Below, piece after piece: positions 1 through 8,868 of a stretch of DNA of 64,000 nt. The position numbers were made by a program, and so were the translations under genes. The notes beneath the pieces were generated by a model, which was not told where the DNA came from, did not search any database, and saw only the letters and a program-made list of their open reading frames with translations. The stretch is from positions 1,736,001 to 1,800,000 of the forward strand of contig NZ_CP067101.1 of NCBI RefSeq assembly GCF_016616425.1, given 5' to 3'. The stretch's first letter is position 1. Every line of letters starts with the position of its first letter. Origin of the DNA: Bradyrhizobium diazoefficiens (GTDB taxonomy: Bacteria > Pseudomonadota > Alphaproteobacteria > Rhizobiales > Xanthobacteraceae).

Positions 1-285
1 CGGCGCTTTCGCGCTGTCCGCTTGCCTTGGTACGCAGCCGTACCGGCTGCGTTGACGGGCGAGGCCAGTGCTTATCTGACCGGAAGGGAGCCGTTGGCGA
101 CGTGGACGGGTGTACAGCTCGCGCGACACCGAATGTATTTCAGCAGCCGTAAGGCCGAGCGTGAGTTGGGCTATGCCGCGAGGGCCTACCAGTTCGGTGT
201 CGAGGATGCGCTCAGGTGGTTCGAAGCAAACGGGTTCGGCGTGCAGCGCTCAGGCCAACGCGAGAGGATGGCAGCCGGTTCATGA
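1..285 (+). CDS. hpnA: HpnA-like hopanoid-associated sugar epimerase, C-terminal part (window edge)
   Basis: The reading frame is open from base 1, so this is the 3' end of a gene that starts outside the window; about 94 residues are visible. The segment TGREPLATWTGVQLARHRMY followed by FSSRKAERELGY and a final DALRWFEANGF is the characteristic C-terminus of HpnA, an extended-SDR NAD-dependent epimerase associated with hopanoid clusters. The Rossmann domain and YxxxK site lie off the window. The HpnN gene and an HpnK remnant a few kb away support the hopanoid assignment. The 3' end overlaps the convergent YkoP-like gene by a few bases. I cannot tell whether the upstream part is intact. Confidence 0.72.
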   Translation, partial: RRFRAVRLPWYAAVPAALTGEASAYLTGREPLATWTGVQLARHRMYFSSRKAERELGYAARAYQFGVEDALRWFEANGFGVQRSGQRERMAAGS

Positions 286-894
286 CCGGAGAGCAGCGTG
301 ATCGGACCTCTGGCCAAACCGGCTGATGAGAGTTTCGCGCATCATGTACACGTGCAGGCGGGTACGCCGCATGGTGTTGCCGCGCAGCGCCCTCGGGTTG
401 TGCGACCATACCAGCAAAGTGATAAGGATATTCTCGCCGATCTGGTGCAGGCGGTCGGCGGCGGTCTTTCGTGACCTTGCCTGCTCGATCGGTCTGGCGA
501 AACCGTAGCGTCCCGAGAGCGCGATCATGAGCGGAGCGATCGCGTCGGACCCGAAGGCGAGCGTTGCACTGATCGCGACGATATCCGCGAAGTCGCTGCG
601 GCTCGCCACAAACGCGGCCAGCTCGCGCAGCGAAAGGTCGATCTCGCGCGAAATCCGTCGTCCCCAAGCCAAGTTGGTTCCGCTGGCGGGAAGCGGGGGG
701 ACGTGCTCGTTCCAGACGTGGAGCGCGAGCATCGGAGCACCAGGAGGCAGATACGTTCCATCCGGCAGAGTTAGCGCGCTACGGTTGCTCGCCCGCTGAA
801 TCCGGAACAGGCAACCGGCCGACGAGCTATACTCGAAGATGTGCTGACGGCTGCGGAGGGATCGATCAATGGTGGCCATCAACTTGCTCAACAT
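280..894 (-). CDS. YkoP-like domain protein
   Basis: This 204-residue protein contains LPDGTYLPPGAPMLALHVWN followed by an acidic residue, a 'gap-then-LH(x)NE' pattern that I associate with the YkoP-like domain (B. subtilis YkoP and fusions to polysaccharide deacetylases). No function is established for it. I chose the ATG at 894 because it overlaps the TGA of the upstream cyclopropane-synthase fragment as ATGA, the geometry of translational coupling, and because upstream sequence in this frame is antisense-like. No signal peptide or obvious membrane segment is seen. The last ~20 residues are basic and low in complexity. The family call is from memory and moderate; it is otherwise a hypothetical protein of a lipid-related locus. 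Confidence 0.5.
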   Translation of the reverse strand: MLSKLMATIDRSLRSRQHIFEYSSSAGCLFRIQRASNRSALTLPDGTYLPPGAPMLALHVWNEHVPPLPASGTNLAWGRRISREIDLSLRELAAFVASRSDFADIVAISATLAFGSDAIAPLMIALSGRYGFARPIEQARSRKTAADRLHQIGENILITLLVWSHNPRALRGNTMRRTRLHVYMMRETLISRFGQRSDHAALRS

Positions 895-1682
895 CACGGC
901 GGCTCCATTGACGCTGATGAGGACGGCCCCGTGGCACCAAATTCCGCGCTTGCAGGTTCGAACGGGGACGGAAACCGCGCCATGACGGGAATTGAAGGGC
1001 AGATATACTGGTGGTCCCGTGTCCACGGGCGCCGGACCGAGCCGTCGGCCAGGGGCTTGAAAGCTTGCACCTGTGCGATCGATAACCAACCGCGCTCGAA
1101 AGCGCAGGCCATGCCGGCGAGGAAAACCCGCCAGATGCGGACGACCTCCGGTCGAGCCGCTGCGTAGGCATCAGGCAGGCGCTCTTCGAGCCGCCGGCTC
1201 CAATGCTGCAGCGTCAGTGCGTAGTGCGGACGAAGATCTTCGGCATCGGCGAATTCGAGGCCGGCCGCGGAGAGCTCGACAAGGACGCGCGACAAGTGCG
1301 GCACGGCGCCGCCGGGAAAGACGTGCCGTTCGATGAACTCGCCGCCCGGCGGTCCGCGCGGGCGGCCGGCGGCGTCGGTCGAAACGATCCCATGGTTCAG
1401 GAATACTCCGCCGGGACGCAGCAGCCTGTGCACCGTTTGGAAATAGGCCGGAAGATTGTCAAGCCCGACGTGCTCATACATGCCGACCGAGACGATCCGA
1501 TCGAAGAGCTTGGCGTCGTCGAGATCGCAGTAATGTCGGAGCTGAATGTCGATCCGGTCCGACAACCCGGCGGAGGCTGCGGCTTCGAGCGCAGCAGCAT
1601 ATTGCTGCTCGCTCAGGTTGACACCGACGACGATCAGCCAAATAGCACAGATGAGCCATGCAATCGATATCGCCAGATCCAT
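894..1682 (-). pseudogene. cfa: Cyclopropane-fatty-acyl-phospholipid synthase, N-terminally truncated
   Basis: From about 1625 downward the product reads GVNLSEQQYAAALEAAASAG, then DRIVSVGMYEHVG, LLRPGGVFLNHGI, FIERHVFPGG and WTRDHQY, which is the SAM-dependent methyltransferase half of Cfa-type enzymes (methylene transfer from SAM to unsaturated phospholipid acyl chains). Family members are about 400 residues; here the N-terminal lipid-binding part and the first SAM-binding loop (E/DxGxGxG) are missing. Homology starts abruptly after a hydrophobic stretch (MDLAISIAWLICAIWLIVV) that does not belong to Cfa. About 36 residues after WTRDHQY also look foreign, and the frame ends in an ATGA overlap with the next gene. 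It is most likely inactive because the SAM glycine loop is gone. Confidence 0.72.
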
Positions 1683-1743
1683 CGCGGGCCTCGGCCGTCA
1701 TACCCGAACCGCTTAATGGGCGGGCGCGGGATAAGGTTCCTGT

Positions 1744-1860
1744 TCACGGTGCAGGTTCGCCCGGCAAGCTCGTGCGTTGTCCGAGCACTTCGCGAAGATA
1801 GAGCTTCTTGACCGCCACAAAGGCGATTACGGTGATCGGCGCGGCGAAAATGATTCCCAC
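1744..1860 (-). pseudogene. AI-2E family transporter, C-terminal remnant
   Basis: Thirty-eight codons and a stop encode VGIIFAAPITVIAFVAVKKL followed by YLREVLGQ. This matches the last transmembrane segment and the conserved 'LY(V/L)REVLG' tail of AI-2E/PerM family transporters, which are about 350 residues long. Nothing upstream in this frame resembles the family: hpnN ends at 1921 only 60 bases away. It is therefore a 3' gene stump left after a rearrangement. The call depends on a short match, so confidence is moderate. Confidence 0.5.
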
Positions 1861-1920
1861 TTGGTGGGACTGATCGTTCCCGGGACAAGACTGGACTTGG
1901 ACCGGTCGCGGACCGTGTCT

Positions 1921-4533
1921 TCATTCGGCCGATGGCGTCTCGGGACTTTCGTGTGCGAACGGTTTGACATCCCTCGGAGGGCCCATCAGCACCGGCTGAA
2001 ACAGCACGGCGGCCGTCATGGTGCAGAGAAGCGACAGCGCCATCAGTTTGCCCATGCTCGACATACCCGGATATTTGGAGGTCCACATGCTTCCGAACGC
2101 AACCGCATTGGTCAGGGCGCTGAACACGACCGCCTGTGTCAGGGCAGATTGCAACAAACCGGTCTTCCCGGCTCGCCAAGCCATGATGTAGTAGATCTTG
2201 AATGCAACACCCACGCCAAGGAGGAGCGGAAGCGCGATGATGTTCGCGAAATTCAGCGACAGCCCCCACATCACCATGACCTCGAGCGCAAGCAGACATG
2301 CAACGAGCAGGGGAATGAGAGTCAGGAGCACGTCGCTGATCCTCCGCAACGCACCATAGAGCAGGGCGGTAATCGCCAGCAGCGCCAGGACGCCGGCCTT
2401 GACGAACGCGCTGATTACGGTGCGGCTCGACTCGTAGTAGCTGATCGCCGGGCCGCTTGCAGCGGGAGCAACGCCGAGTACCGCGCGCGCGAAGGCGCGC
2501 AGGACGTCGACATCGTTGGCGTTCCCTTTCGGCACGATCTGCAGACGCGCCCGGCCGTCCGGAAGCACCCAATCCCGCTTCAAGTCTTGCGGCAGCGTCG
2601 CACGCGTCACGCGATTGGCCGACAAGCCGGATCTGAGCGCATCGAGGTCGTAAGTCAATGGACGGATGAATGCGAGTTCGGCGCGATCCCGCGCCGCAGG
2701 ATCGGCGCGAGCCAAGCGCTCGATCAGCCCGGCGAGATCGCGCGCCGCGCTCGCACCTGAGCTCTCGGCATTGTCGGCAGCTTCATTGAGCGCCTTGGCC
2801 GCCGCATCGAGGGCCGCGACGTTCTCCTGGTCGGTCGGTGCTTGTATCTTGCTTGCAGGACGCAGCGCCGGCCCGAGAACGGTGCTTGCCCGGTGCAAGA
2901 CGGCAAGCTTCTCGTCCTGGTTCGCCGGAATGAAGCTGGAGAGAGTTACTGTTCGCTGGACCTGCGGCAGTGCTGAAATCCGCCTCGCCTCTTGATCGGC
3001 CTCAGCGACGCTGTCGACGAGCAGCTCGGCTCCCAAACTCGCCGTCAACGGGTCCTGCTGCAACCGTCGATAGGTGGCGACCGCAGGCGAAGAGGGATCT
3101 TGCAGGTCGACCGGATTGAAGTCGAACCGGAGCTGAAACAGGAGCGGAATACCCGCGAGGATGGCGATGGCCGTCAGCGCAAGGACGACGGCCCGGCGAC
3201 GTTGCAGAAAAGTCTCGATCGGCCCGAGCCAAGGAAAGCCGATCGGCGCCGCCTCGCCCTGAGGCGCCAGCACCACGAGCGCCGCCGGCACCATCGTGAT
3301 GCTAAATGCAAACGCGAGAATCATGCCGAACCCGGCGATCAACCCGAGTTCGGAGAGACCGCGGTAGTTGGTCGGCAGAAAGGCGAAGAAGGCGACCGTC
3401 GTTGCAGCGGCGGCCAATGCCAGAGGATCACCGGCCTTGTGTGCTGCACTCCTGAGCGCCTTTCGGAGGTCGCCGATGTCATGGCGTTCGGCACGGTAGC
3501 GTACGCTGAGCTGGATGCCGAAATCGGCCCCAAGACCGACGAACAGCACGAAGAATGCGATCGAGATCAGATTGAACGAGCCGACCATGAGAAGGCCGAG
3601 GGCGGCGGTTGCCGCGAGGCCAACCGCAAGACTGAATAGGACGGCAGCGATCAGCTTCCATGACCGGAGGGCGAGCCAGAGCACGACGACCACGCCGAGG
3701 GCCGCGGCCAGCGTGTCGCGAAGAGCGCTTTTGCGAATGACCGAGAACTGCTCGTCGTTCATGGGGACCTGTCCGGTCAGCGCGACGGTCGCATCATAGT
3801 CTCGTCTCAGCGCAAGGTCATGCGCGGTGCTTCTGATGGCCTGTGTCGCGGCGCGGCCGGGCTGCAACCGATCGAAGTTGAGAACGGGAGCGACCTCGAT
3901 GAAGTGTCGTCTCCGGCTGAGCGGCAGATCATGACCTTCGAGCAGGGCTTGCCAAGAAAAGGCGGCGGGTCGCCCGGCCAGCACATCCTCCAGGGTCCTG
4001 CTCGCCTGCGACAGCGGCCAAGACAAAGAAGCGAGATCGACCTTGCCTGATTTGACAACGGACGTCAGTACGTTGAGAACGCCCCGCAAAGAGGGATCCG
4101 AAGCCAGCCCGCTCAGCAGTGGTTTGGCGCTGGTGAGGCCGCCAGTCAGTTGCTCGAGATCGGCCTTCGAGCTGTACAGCAGCCCGTTGGCATCGAGGGT
4201 CAAGCCGGCGTCCGGCCTGTTCAACTCGCGGACACGGGCGCGATCGTCACGAAGCGCCGCGGCCAGGCGGTCGGCGGCCAGCGTCGCGCCCTCGGCCGTA
4301 CTTCCTTCCACGACCACGGTGACTGCACGCTGCGGGAACGCCCGCTCGAGTTCGCGTTGGCGCAGGTGCCACGGCAGGTCCTGTGCGATCAGCGTGTCGA
4401 CGTCGGTTTTGATCTGGAAGTGCAGGACGGCGAACAGAGTGCAGCCGATCATGAGCACGATGCCGAACGCCAGCGTCGTCCATTTGTGCTGCGCACAGAA
4501 ATCGACGATCCGCACGATGAGGCTGTTGATCAT
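1921..4533 (-). CDS. hpnN: Hopanoid RND transporter HpnN (MMPL family)
   Basis: This 870-residue inner-membrane protein is predicted to move hopanoids to the outer membrane, the role shown for HpnN of Rhodopseudomonas palustris. It has the RND/MMPL layout: an N-terminal membrane helix (about residues 15-37), a periplasmic domain, a block of helices around 265-430 containing FVLFVGLGADFGIQLSVRYR, a second periplasmic domain, and a final helix block around 700-850 (LPLLLGVGVAFKIYYIMAW). Length and domain order fit intact family members and no frameshift is visible. The start at 4533 gives the usual MINSLIVRIVDFCAQH-type N-terminus. The hpnK remnant lies directly upstream in the opposite direction. 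It is the only complete hopanoid gene in this stretch. Confidence 0.9.
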   Translation of the reverse strand: MINSLIVRIVDFCAQHKWTTLAFGIVLMIGCTLFAVLHFQIKTDVDTLIAQDLPWHLRQRELERAFPQRAVTVVVEGSTAEGATLAADRLAAALRDDRARVRELNRPDAGLTLDANGLLYSSKADLEQLTGGLTSAKPLLSGLASDPSLRGVLNVLTSVVKSGKVDLASLSWPLSQASRTLEDVLAGRPAAFSWQALLEGHDLPLSRRRHFIEVAPVLNFDRLQPGRAATQAIRSTAHDLALRRDYDATVALTGQVPMNDEQFSVIRKSALRDTLAAALGVVVVLWLALRSWKLIAAVLFSLAVGLAATAALGLLMVGSFNLISIAFFVLFVGLGADFGIQLSVRYRAERHDIGDLRKALRSAAHKAGDPLALAAAATTVAFFAFLPTNYRGLSELGLIAGFGMILAFAFSITMVPAALVVLAPQGEAAPIGFPWLGPIETFLQRRRAVVLALTAIAILAGIPLLFQLRFDFNPVDLQDPSSPAVATYRRLQQDPLTASLGAELLVDSVAEADQEARRISALPQVQRTVTLSSFIPANQDEKLAVLHRASTVLGPALRPASKIQAPTDQENVAALDAAAKALNEAADNAESSGASAARDLAGLIERLARADPAARDRAELAFIRPLTYDLDALRSGLSANRVTRATLPQDLKRDWVLPDGRARLQIVPKGNANDVDVLRAFARAVLGVAPAASGPAISYYESSRTVISAFVKAGVLALLAITALLYGALRRISDVLLTLIPLLVACLLALEVMVMWGLSLNFANIIALPLLLGVGVAFKIYYIMAWRAGKTGLLQSALTQAVVFSALTNAVAFGSMWTSKYPGMSSMGKLMALSLLCTMTAAVLFQPVLMGPPRDVKPFAHESPETPSAE

Positions 4534-4741
4534 GACGGCGAACGTTTCGCAAGAGGAGCCGAGTTAAAGGCCGCGGGGCCGTGGTCGATCAAACGTCGTC
4601 GTACGCGCAAGTTCCTGCCGTTTCGAGGACCGTCGAGAAAAGGTGGGTTTGGTACGGTTCCGATCATTCCGACCGCGTGCCGACGAAGGAACGAAATGCA
4701 ATCTGGTGTGCTTGCTCCGACAGGCCCGCCTGGATTGAGCC

Positions 4742-5074
4742 GTGTTGCATCGTCTCGTGATCAATGGCGACGATTTTGGGCTCGCGACCGAGATCAACGA
4801 AGCGGTCGAGCGCGCTCACCGGAGTGGTCCGCTGAGCGCCGCCAGCCTGATGGTCGGCGGGGCGGCGGCCGCGGATGCCGTTGCCCGCGCACATCGCTTG
4901 CCAGGGCTGAACGTTGGACTGCATCCTGCCCTGCTTGAAGGTGAAGCAGTTTCGGCCAGAGACCGAATTCCTGGTCTGCTCACCCCGGAATTCCGGTTGA
5001 GGGTAGGTTTTGATCGCGGTGGCGCTCACGCGTACGCAGCCGCACCAATCGTTCGTTTTGGAGGCGCGTCTTGA
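4742..5074 (+). pseudogene. hpnK: HpnK-like (ChbG/YdjC deacetylase fold), truncated
   Basis: A GTG start gives LVINGDDFGLATEINEAVER, then LSAASLMVGG and LPGLNVGLHPALLEGE. This is the N-terminal third of HpnK, a YdjC/ChbG-type polysaccharide-deacetylase-fold protein (normally about 280 residues) involved in bacteriohopanetetrol cyclitol ether biosynthesis. The metal-binding DD pair (INGDDFG) is present, but homology stops after PEFRLR and the frame ends at residue 110. The His-rich second half (HxxxH region) is absent from all frames downstream. The following 105 bases before the DUF1328 gene hold no continuation. The gene is broken and should be inactive. Confidence 0.7.
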
Positions 5075-5179
5075 TCGGAACGCTCGCAATTTGCGACGAT
5101 TGTCGCCGGATGGTCCGAGAGCGCAGTTGACACGGGCCAGTTGACATACCTCGCTTTTGATGAAGCGTGGGAGCGTGGC

Positions 5180-5353
5180 ATGCTGAAATGGGCGTTGATC
5201 TTCTTTGTAATATCCATCGTAGCCGGATTCCTCGGCTTCAGCGGAATCGCTGCCGGTGCATCCACAATCGCCAAATGGCTGTTCTTTGCAGCCGTCGCGA
5301 TCTTTCTGGTGTTCGTGCTCTTTGCTTTCCTGGCAGGAGAGGTCATTCTGTAG
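5180..5353 (+). CDS. DUF1328 small membrane protein
   Basis: This 57-residue protein begins [20 protein letters not shown] and continues [18 protein letters not shown], the signature of DUF1328 (YtjA family), tiny two-helix inner-membrane proteins of unknown role. The ATG at 5180 follows a GGGAGCGTGGC ribosome-binding stretch; a longer frame from 5141 adds residues not found in the family. Family members usually have 50-65 residues, so the gene is complete. Confidence 0.85.
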   Translation: MLKWALIFFVISIVAGFLGFSGIAAGASTIAKWLFFAAVAIFLVFVLFAFLAGEVIL

Positions 5354-5357
5354 CTGC

Positions 5358-5379
5358 GAGAAAGCCGGCGCCGTTTCTC
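5358..5379 (+). terminator. Hairpin just after the DUF1328 gene
   Basis: GAGAAA at 5358-5363 can pair with TTTCTC at 5374-5379 around a GC-rich loop, five bases past the stop codon. There is no T-run, so it is not a classical intrinsic terminator. It could still mark the end of the small transcript. Confidence 0.25.
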
Positions 5380-5542
5380 CTCCAGTGACCGCTGGGGAGG
5401 ACGCTCCGCGAACAGTGTGTGGAGTCGATCTGGAAGCGCGCCGCAGTACGCCCTCGGCCGGTTGCTGTCCAGTGATGCTTGGACCCGTTTGAGAGCGCTC
5501 GAACGGCTTCCGAGAAGCCGCGGATCTGGCCGCGGTCGCACT

Positions 5543-6658
5543 TCAGGAAAAGTAGTACGCAAGCGCCAGAACGACGTAGACGCCGATGAGCAGCAGGCCC
5601 TCGAACCAGGTGGTCTCGGCATCCCTCGTGATGGCATTTACGATGAACGCAGTGCCAGCAATCGAGAACAGGTCGACGGGATTTTGGAAGACGAGGGTCA
5701 TCGGCTTGCCGATTACCCAGGAGAAAATGACGAGAAGCGGAGCGACAACCAACGCGACCTGGATCGCTGATCCGATGCAGAGCGTCATCACGAGACCCAT
5801 CCGGTCGCGCCGGGCAAACCAGACGGCTGCAAATATGTCCGAACTGGTGCCGACGAGCGCCAGCACGACGACGCCGAGAAACAGTGGTGTCACGCCCGTG
5901 GATTTGGCTGCCTCCGTCAGTGCGCCGGAGACGAATTCGCTCTGCAGGGCCGCTGCGCCAGTGCATGCCAGGAGCACGACGAGACAAACCGTCGCCGACC
6001 AGACCGGTTCAGCCGAAGCGTCCTCGTTGGCCGCAAAGACGTTCCGGTGGGTAATGAGTGTGAAGACAAGATTTCCTGAATAGAGAATCAGCAACACGAC
6101 GGACACGGCGAGGCTAAGCAGCTCGTCGGAAGCACTGACGTTATGGATGTGACGAATGCTGCGACCCGTGTAGTCGAAGACTGCGGGTAGAAGAAGAGCG
6201 ATCACGGACAGAACGAGCATGCTCGACAACAGCCCGGCGCGTGCTTGAGTAAAGCGTTGCCGCTCGCGATTGAGCCCGCCCGCGACGATGGCCAGTCCGA
6301 GTCCCAGCAAGCAGGTCGCAGCAATGGACCCGGTGATCTGGGCGTGGACGACATCCACCTGGCCGCGCGCGAGAACAAATAAGGCGAGAATGAGTTCGGC
6401 CAGGCTTCCCAGGCTGACCGTTAGGAGACCGCCTAAGGCTGCACCGGTATGGGTGGAAAGCTGGTCTGTTGCAACGCGGATCCACTCGGCGAGCACGGCT
6501 ATCGCAAGAACACCGGATCCGAAGATCCAGATGGGCGAAAGGTGAAAAACATACTCGCCCATCGGCGTCAGCAGAACGAACGCTAACGGCGCAATGCGCG
6601 CGAGGGCACCGTATCGCGAACGGACGTCCGTTCCTCTGGAGACGTTGGCCTTGGGCAA
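5543..6658 (-). CDS. CaCA/CAX-type cation:proton exchanger
   Basis: This 371-residue integral membrane protein with about eleven hydrophobic segments resembles Ca2+/H+ antiporters of the CAX branch, including the rhizobial 'y4hA'-type transporters. The first alpha repeat reads SLGSLAELILALFVLARGQ with VVHAQITGSI after it; the second reads LALVGTSSDIFAAVWFA. The usual signatures are GNATE and GNAAEH, so both acidic ion-binding motifs are altered (E kept in the first, D in place of E in the second). The first codon appears to be TTG with no clear ribosome-binding site, so the N-terminus is uncertain. It is a single-gene unit with no linked regulator. Substrate is inferred, not shown. Confidence 0.75.
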   Translation of the reverse strand: MPKANVSRGTDVRSRYGALARIAPLAFVLLTPMGEYVFHLSPIWIFGSGVLAIAVLAEWIRVATDQLSTHTGAALGGLLTVSLGSLAELILALFVLARGQVDVVHAQITGSIAATCLLGLGLAIVAGGLNRERQRFTQARAGLLSSMLVLSVIALLLPAVFDYTGRSIRHIHNVSASDELLSLAVSVVLLILYSGNLVFTLITHRNVFAANEDASAEPVWSATVCLVVLLACTGAAALQSEFVSGALTEAAKSTGVTPLFLGVVVLALVGTSSDIFAAVWFARRDRMGLVMTLCIGSAIQVALVVAPLLVIFSWVIGKPMTLVFQNPVDLFSIAGTAFIVNAITRDAETTWFEGLLLIGVYVVLALAYYFS

Positions 6659-7109
6659 GGTGGCGACTGGCTCCTGGCTGCCCGCAAAAGGCAGTCATTG
6701 GATTTGCAGCGGGGCACCCGACGGAACGCCGCCGACGGAGCGGCGGCTTCTGGGCACAAGGCTCCTCGCATTTGGTTCCGGGCAGTTTGCGATGATCAAC
6801 GAAGCAAGACGCGCAGCGTTCGCTGCGCACGGGGCTGATCTTGGTACGCAGCCGGACAAGACGAGGGCGGTGTGCCGCTCCAAACGAGTGCGCAACGTTG
6901 GCGGAAGGACCAAGTCCCGGCGTGTGGAGGCTTTTGCCCAATTTTGTCCGCCCGGATCTGCGCGGCCGTTCAAGACAGATCGCATGAGTGATGACTGTTT
7001 GTCGATTTCCTCGGCGCGGCACCGGACCATTTGTCGAGGGCACCTAGAACTCCTGGCATCGGAAGGGATTAAGGAATCAAAGGGCGGTCTTGTATCGTAG
7101 GAGCATGGA
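6659..7109. other. Intergenic, no gene recognised
   Basis: About 450 bases separate the start of the exchanger gene from the PRC-barrel gene, which are divergent. Open frames here lack recognisable domains. TAGGAG at about 7096-7101 is the ribosome-binding site of the PRC-barrel gene. No repeat of the families seen elsewhere is present. Confidence 0.5.
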
Positions 7110-7823
7110 ATGAGGGTCAAGAGCAGGATCGCCCTTGCAATTCTCGCCGGTACAATCTCGAGCTCCGTTCTGTGGAGTGCCGCATGGGCCGAGACTCAAG
7201 TGAAGGTTGCGACGGAACAATCAGCGCAATCCCAGCAATTCGCCACCACGGTGTATGATGGCTACCGTGCCTCGCGCCTGCTCGGGAGCGCGGTGTTCTC
7301 CTTGAAGGGCGAATATTTGGGAGCTGTTCGGAACGTGGTCATGGCGGACGACGGACAGATCGTTTCGTTGCTGGTTGAAGGATTCAGAACGAAGGACCAG
7401 CCGGAGTTCATCTCGCGAATTCCGTTCAAGCGGGTACTGCGGCCACTTCACGAAGGCGCCATCGTGGCCGACTTCTCCGACCTGAGGTCGCGAGAGTTCG
7501 GCCTCTTTGTTGATCCCGATCAGGCAGAAGCAGAGCCGCACGAGTTCACGATCTCGAAAATCATCGGAGACTATGCGCGGTTGCAGGCAGGACAAGGCTA
7601 CGGGTATGTCTCCGATCTGGTTTTTGACAGCGGCGGAAAGCTCGCGGCCGTCGTGATATCCCGCGAAGCGTCTGCCGGCGGAGGGACGTACGCCTTCCCT
7701 TACCCGGGCCAGACGGGGCGATGGAGCCCGAAGCTGAGCTATTATGGCCTGCCTTACGTCACGGTAGATCAAGCGAACAAAGCCGGCTTGCGGTTGGACA
7801 TGAAGGAGTTTCAGAAGTCGTGA
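7110..7823 (+). CDS. Exported PRC-barrel domain protein
   Basis: This 237-residue protein has a clear signal peptide (MRVKSRIALAILAGTISSSV, cleavage likely after AWA near residue 27). It carries a PRC-barrel fold around residues 55-110 (RLLGSAVFSLKGEYLGAVRN then IVSLLVEGF) and a second similar unit near 150-190 (YGYVSDLVFDSGGKLAAVVI). PRC-barrels are small beta-barrels found in photosynthetic H subunits, RimM and many envelope proteins of rhizobia. This one is presumably periplasmic, and its partner is unknown. The start follows TAGGAG with good spacing. It stands alone between non-coding stretches. Confidence 0.8.
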   Translation: MRVKSRIALAILAGTISSSVLWSAAWAETQVKVATEQSAQSQQFATTVYDGYRASRLLGSAVFSLKGEYLGAVRNVVMADDGQIVSLLVEGFRTKDQPEFISRIPFKRVLRPLHEGAIVADFSDLRSREFGLFVDPDQAEAEPHEFTISKIIGDYARLQAGQGYGYVSDLVFDSGGKLAAVVISREASAGGGTYAFPYPGQTGRWSPKLSYYGLPYVTVDQANKAGLRLDMKEFQKS

Positions 7824-8051
7824 AGAGCCACTGCTCCCGCAATGGAGGCCGACGTGCCTTCGCATGCACGCGCGGTAGCGAACTGACGCAGTCACGTTTG
7901 AGCGCAGAAAAAGTCCTCCCCTCCTCAATCTGCGTTTGAACGTGGCTGCACCAGAGGATCGAAGTTCATCGGACGAGACAACAGACATCGGAAAGCGGAC
8001 GTATCTACCTCTGCTCCGAAACAGTGCGTTGAGCGATATAGCGCTCCCCCG
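7824..8051. other. Intergenic, no gene recognised
   Basis: Together with the 69-base gene stump that follows, this forms the 300-base gap between the PRC-barrel gene and the SDR gene. I see no other coding or repeat signal in it. Confidence 0.4.
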
Positions 8052-8120
8052 CTACCAAATCCTACTCGCCAGATTCCAGGTCGTGACGTCCCATCCCGAG
8101 ATGTCGGCCATGAGATTGTT
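8052..8120 (-). pseudogene. 3' stump of a peptide ABC binding-protein gene
   Basis: Read on the minus strand, 22 codons and a TAG stop encode NNLMADISGWDVTTWNLA plus four residues. The intact peptide-binding protein at 19191-20978 ends NNLMVDMSGWDVTTWNLA, so 16 of 18 residues match, and 49 of 54 bases match at 8067-8120 versus 19209-19262. Nothing of the rest of the gene is present: the SDR gene begins four bases away. This is a gene end cut off by insertion or replacement of the neighbouring catabolic cluster. Confidence 0.78.
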
Positions 8121-8123
8121 CGA

Positions 8124-8858
8124 TCAGCCGGCGAGGAAGCCACCGTCAACTGCAACCACCGTGCCGGTCGCATATTGCGACGCCGGCATGCAGAGGAAGG
8201 CGACAGCACCGGAAACATCTTCCGGCTGTCCCCATCGCTTGAACGCAGTGCGATCGGCGATGCGCTGATAGTGTGCGCGATCGGTTCGGCCTGAGGCATT
8301 GATCGCGGTTTCGATATAGCCGGGCGCAACCGCATTGACGCGAATGCCGTGCTCGGCCCAAGCCAGGGCCAGCGCCTTGGTCAGCATCACGACGCCGCCC
8401 TTGCTGGCGCAATAGGCCGGAATTCGCGGCAATGCCAGCGTCGCATTCATCGAGGCGATGTTGACAATCGAGCCTTTGCTGTCGGCCAGCAGCGAACGGA
8501 ACGCCATGCAGGTCCGGAACGTGCCCGTGAGATTGACGTCGAGCACCTTCATGAAGATCTCGATCCCGTATTCCTTGTCGCGCGCCAGAATGCCAGCGCA
8601 ATTGATCAGCGCGTCCACGCGCTTGTGCTGCCTGGCGAACGAGGCGACGGCATCATCGTTCGTGACGTCGAGGGTCGCGAGCGAGAGCCCTGCGCGCGGC
8701 TTGAGCAGGGAACGCGCGAGATCGTCGTCATTGACGCCCGTCGCGGTCACCGTCGCGCCGAGATCGCAAAACTGGTTGCTGATCGCGGCGCCAATGTCGC
8801 CGGCACCGCCGATGACGACAGCATGGAAGCCGGGGGCGAGAGAAAAATTCGAATTCAT
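8124..8858 (-). CDS. SDR-family NAD(P)-dependent dehydrogenase
   Basis: This 244-residue classical short-chain dehydrogenase shows the cofactor loop GGAGDIGAA near residue 18, NCAG around 87, the catalytic Ser in IVNIASMNA and YCASK (YxxxK) near 150, and a family-typical ending [16 protein letters not shown]. It lies ten bases downstream of the LacI regulator on the same strand and so is probably co-transcribed with it. With the divergent sugar transporter, kinase and aldolase, it probably oxidises or reduces a sugar, polyol or aldehyde intermediate of the same pathway. The exact substrate cannot be read from sequence. Confidence 0.85.
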   Translation of the reverse strand: MNSNFSLAPGFHAVVIGGAGDIGAAISNQFCDLGATVTATGVNDDDLARSLLKPRAGLSLATLDVTNDDAVASFARQHKRVDALINCAGILARDKEYGIEIFMKVLDVNLTGTFRTCMAFRSLLADSKGSIVNIASMNATLALPRIPAYCASKGGVVMLTKALALAWAEHGIRVNAVAPGYIETAINASGRTDRAHYQRIADRTAFKRWGQPEDVSGAVAFLCMPASQYATGTVVAVDGGFLAG

Positions 8859-8868
8859 CGGGAGGATC

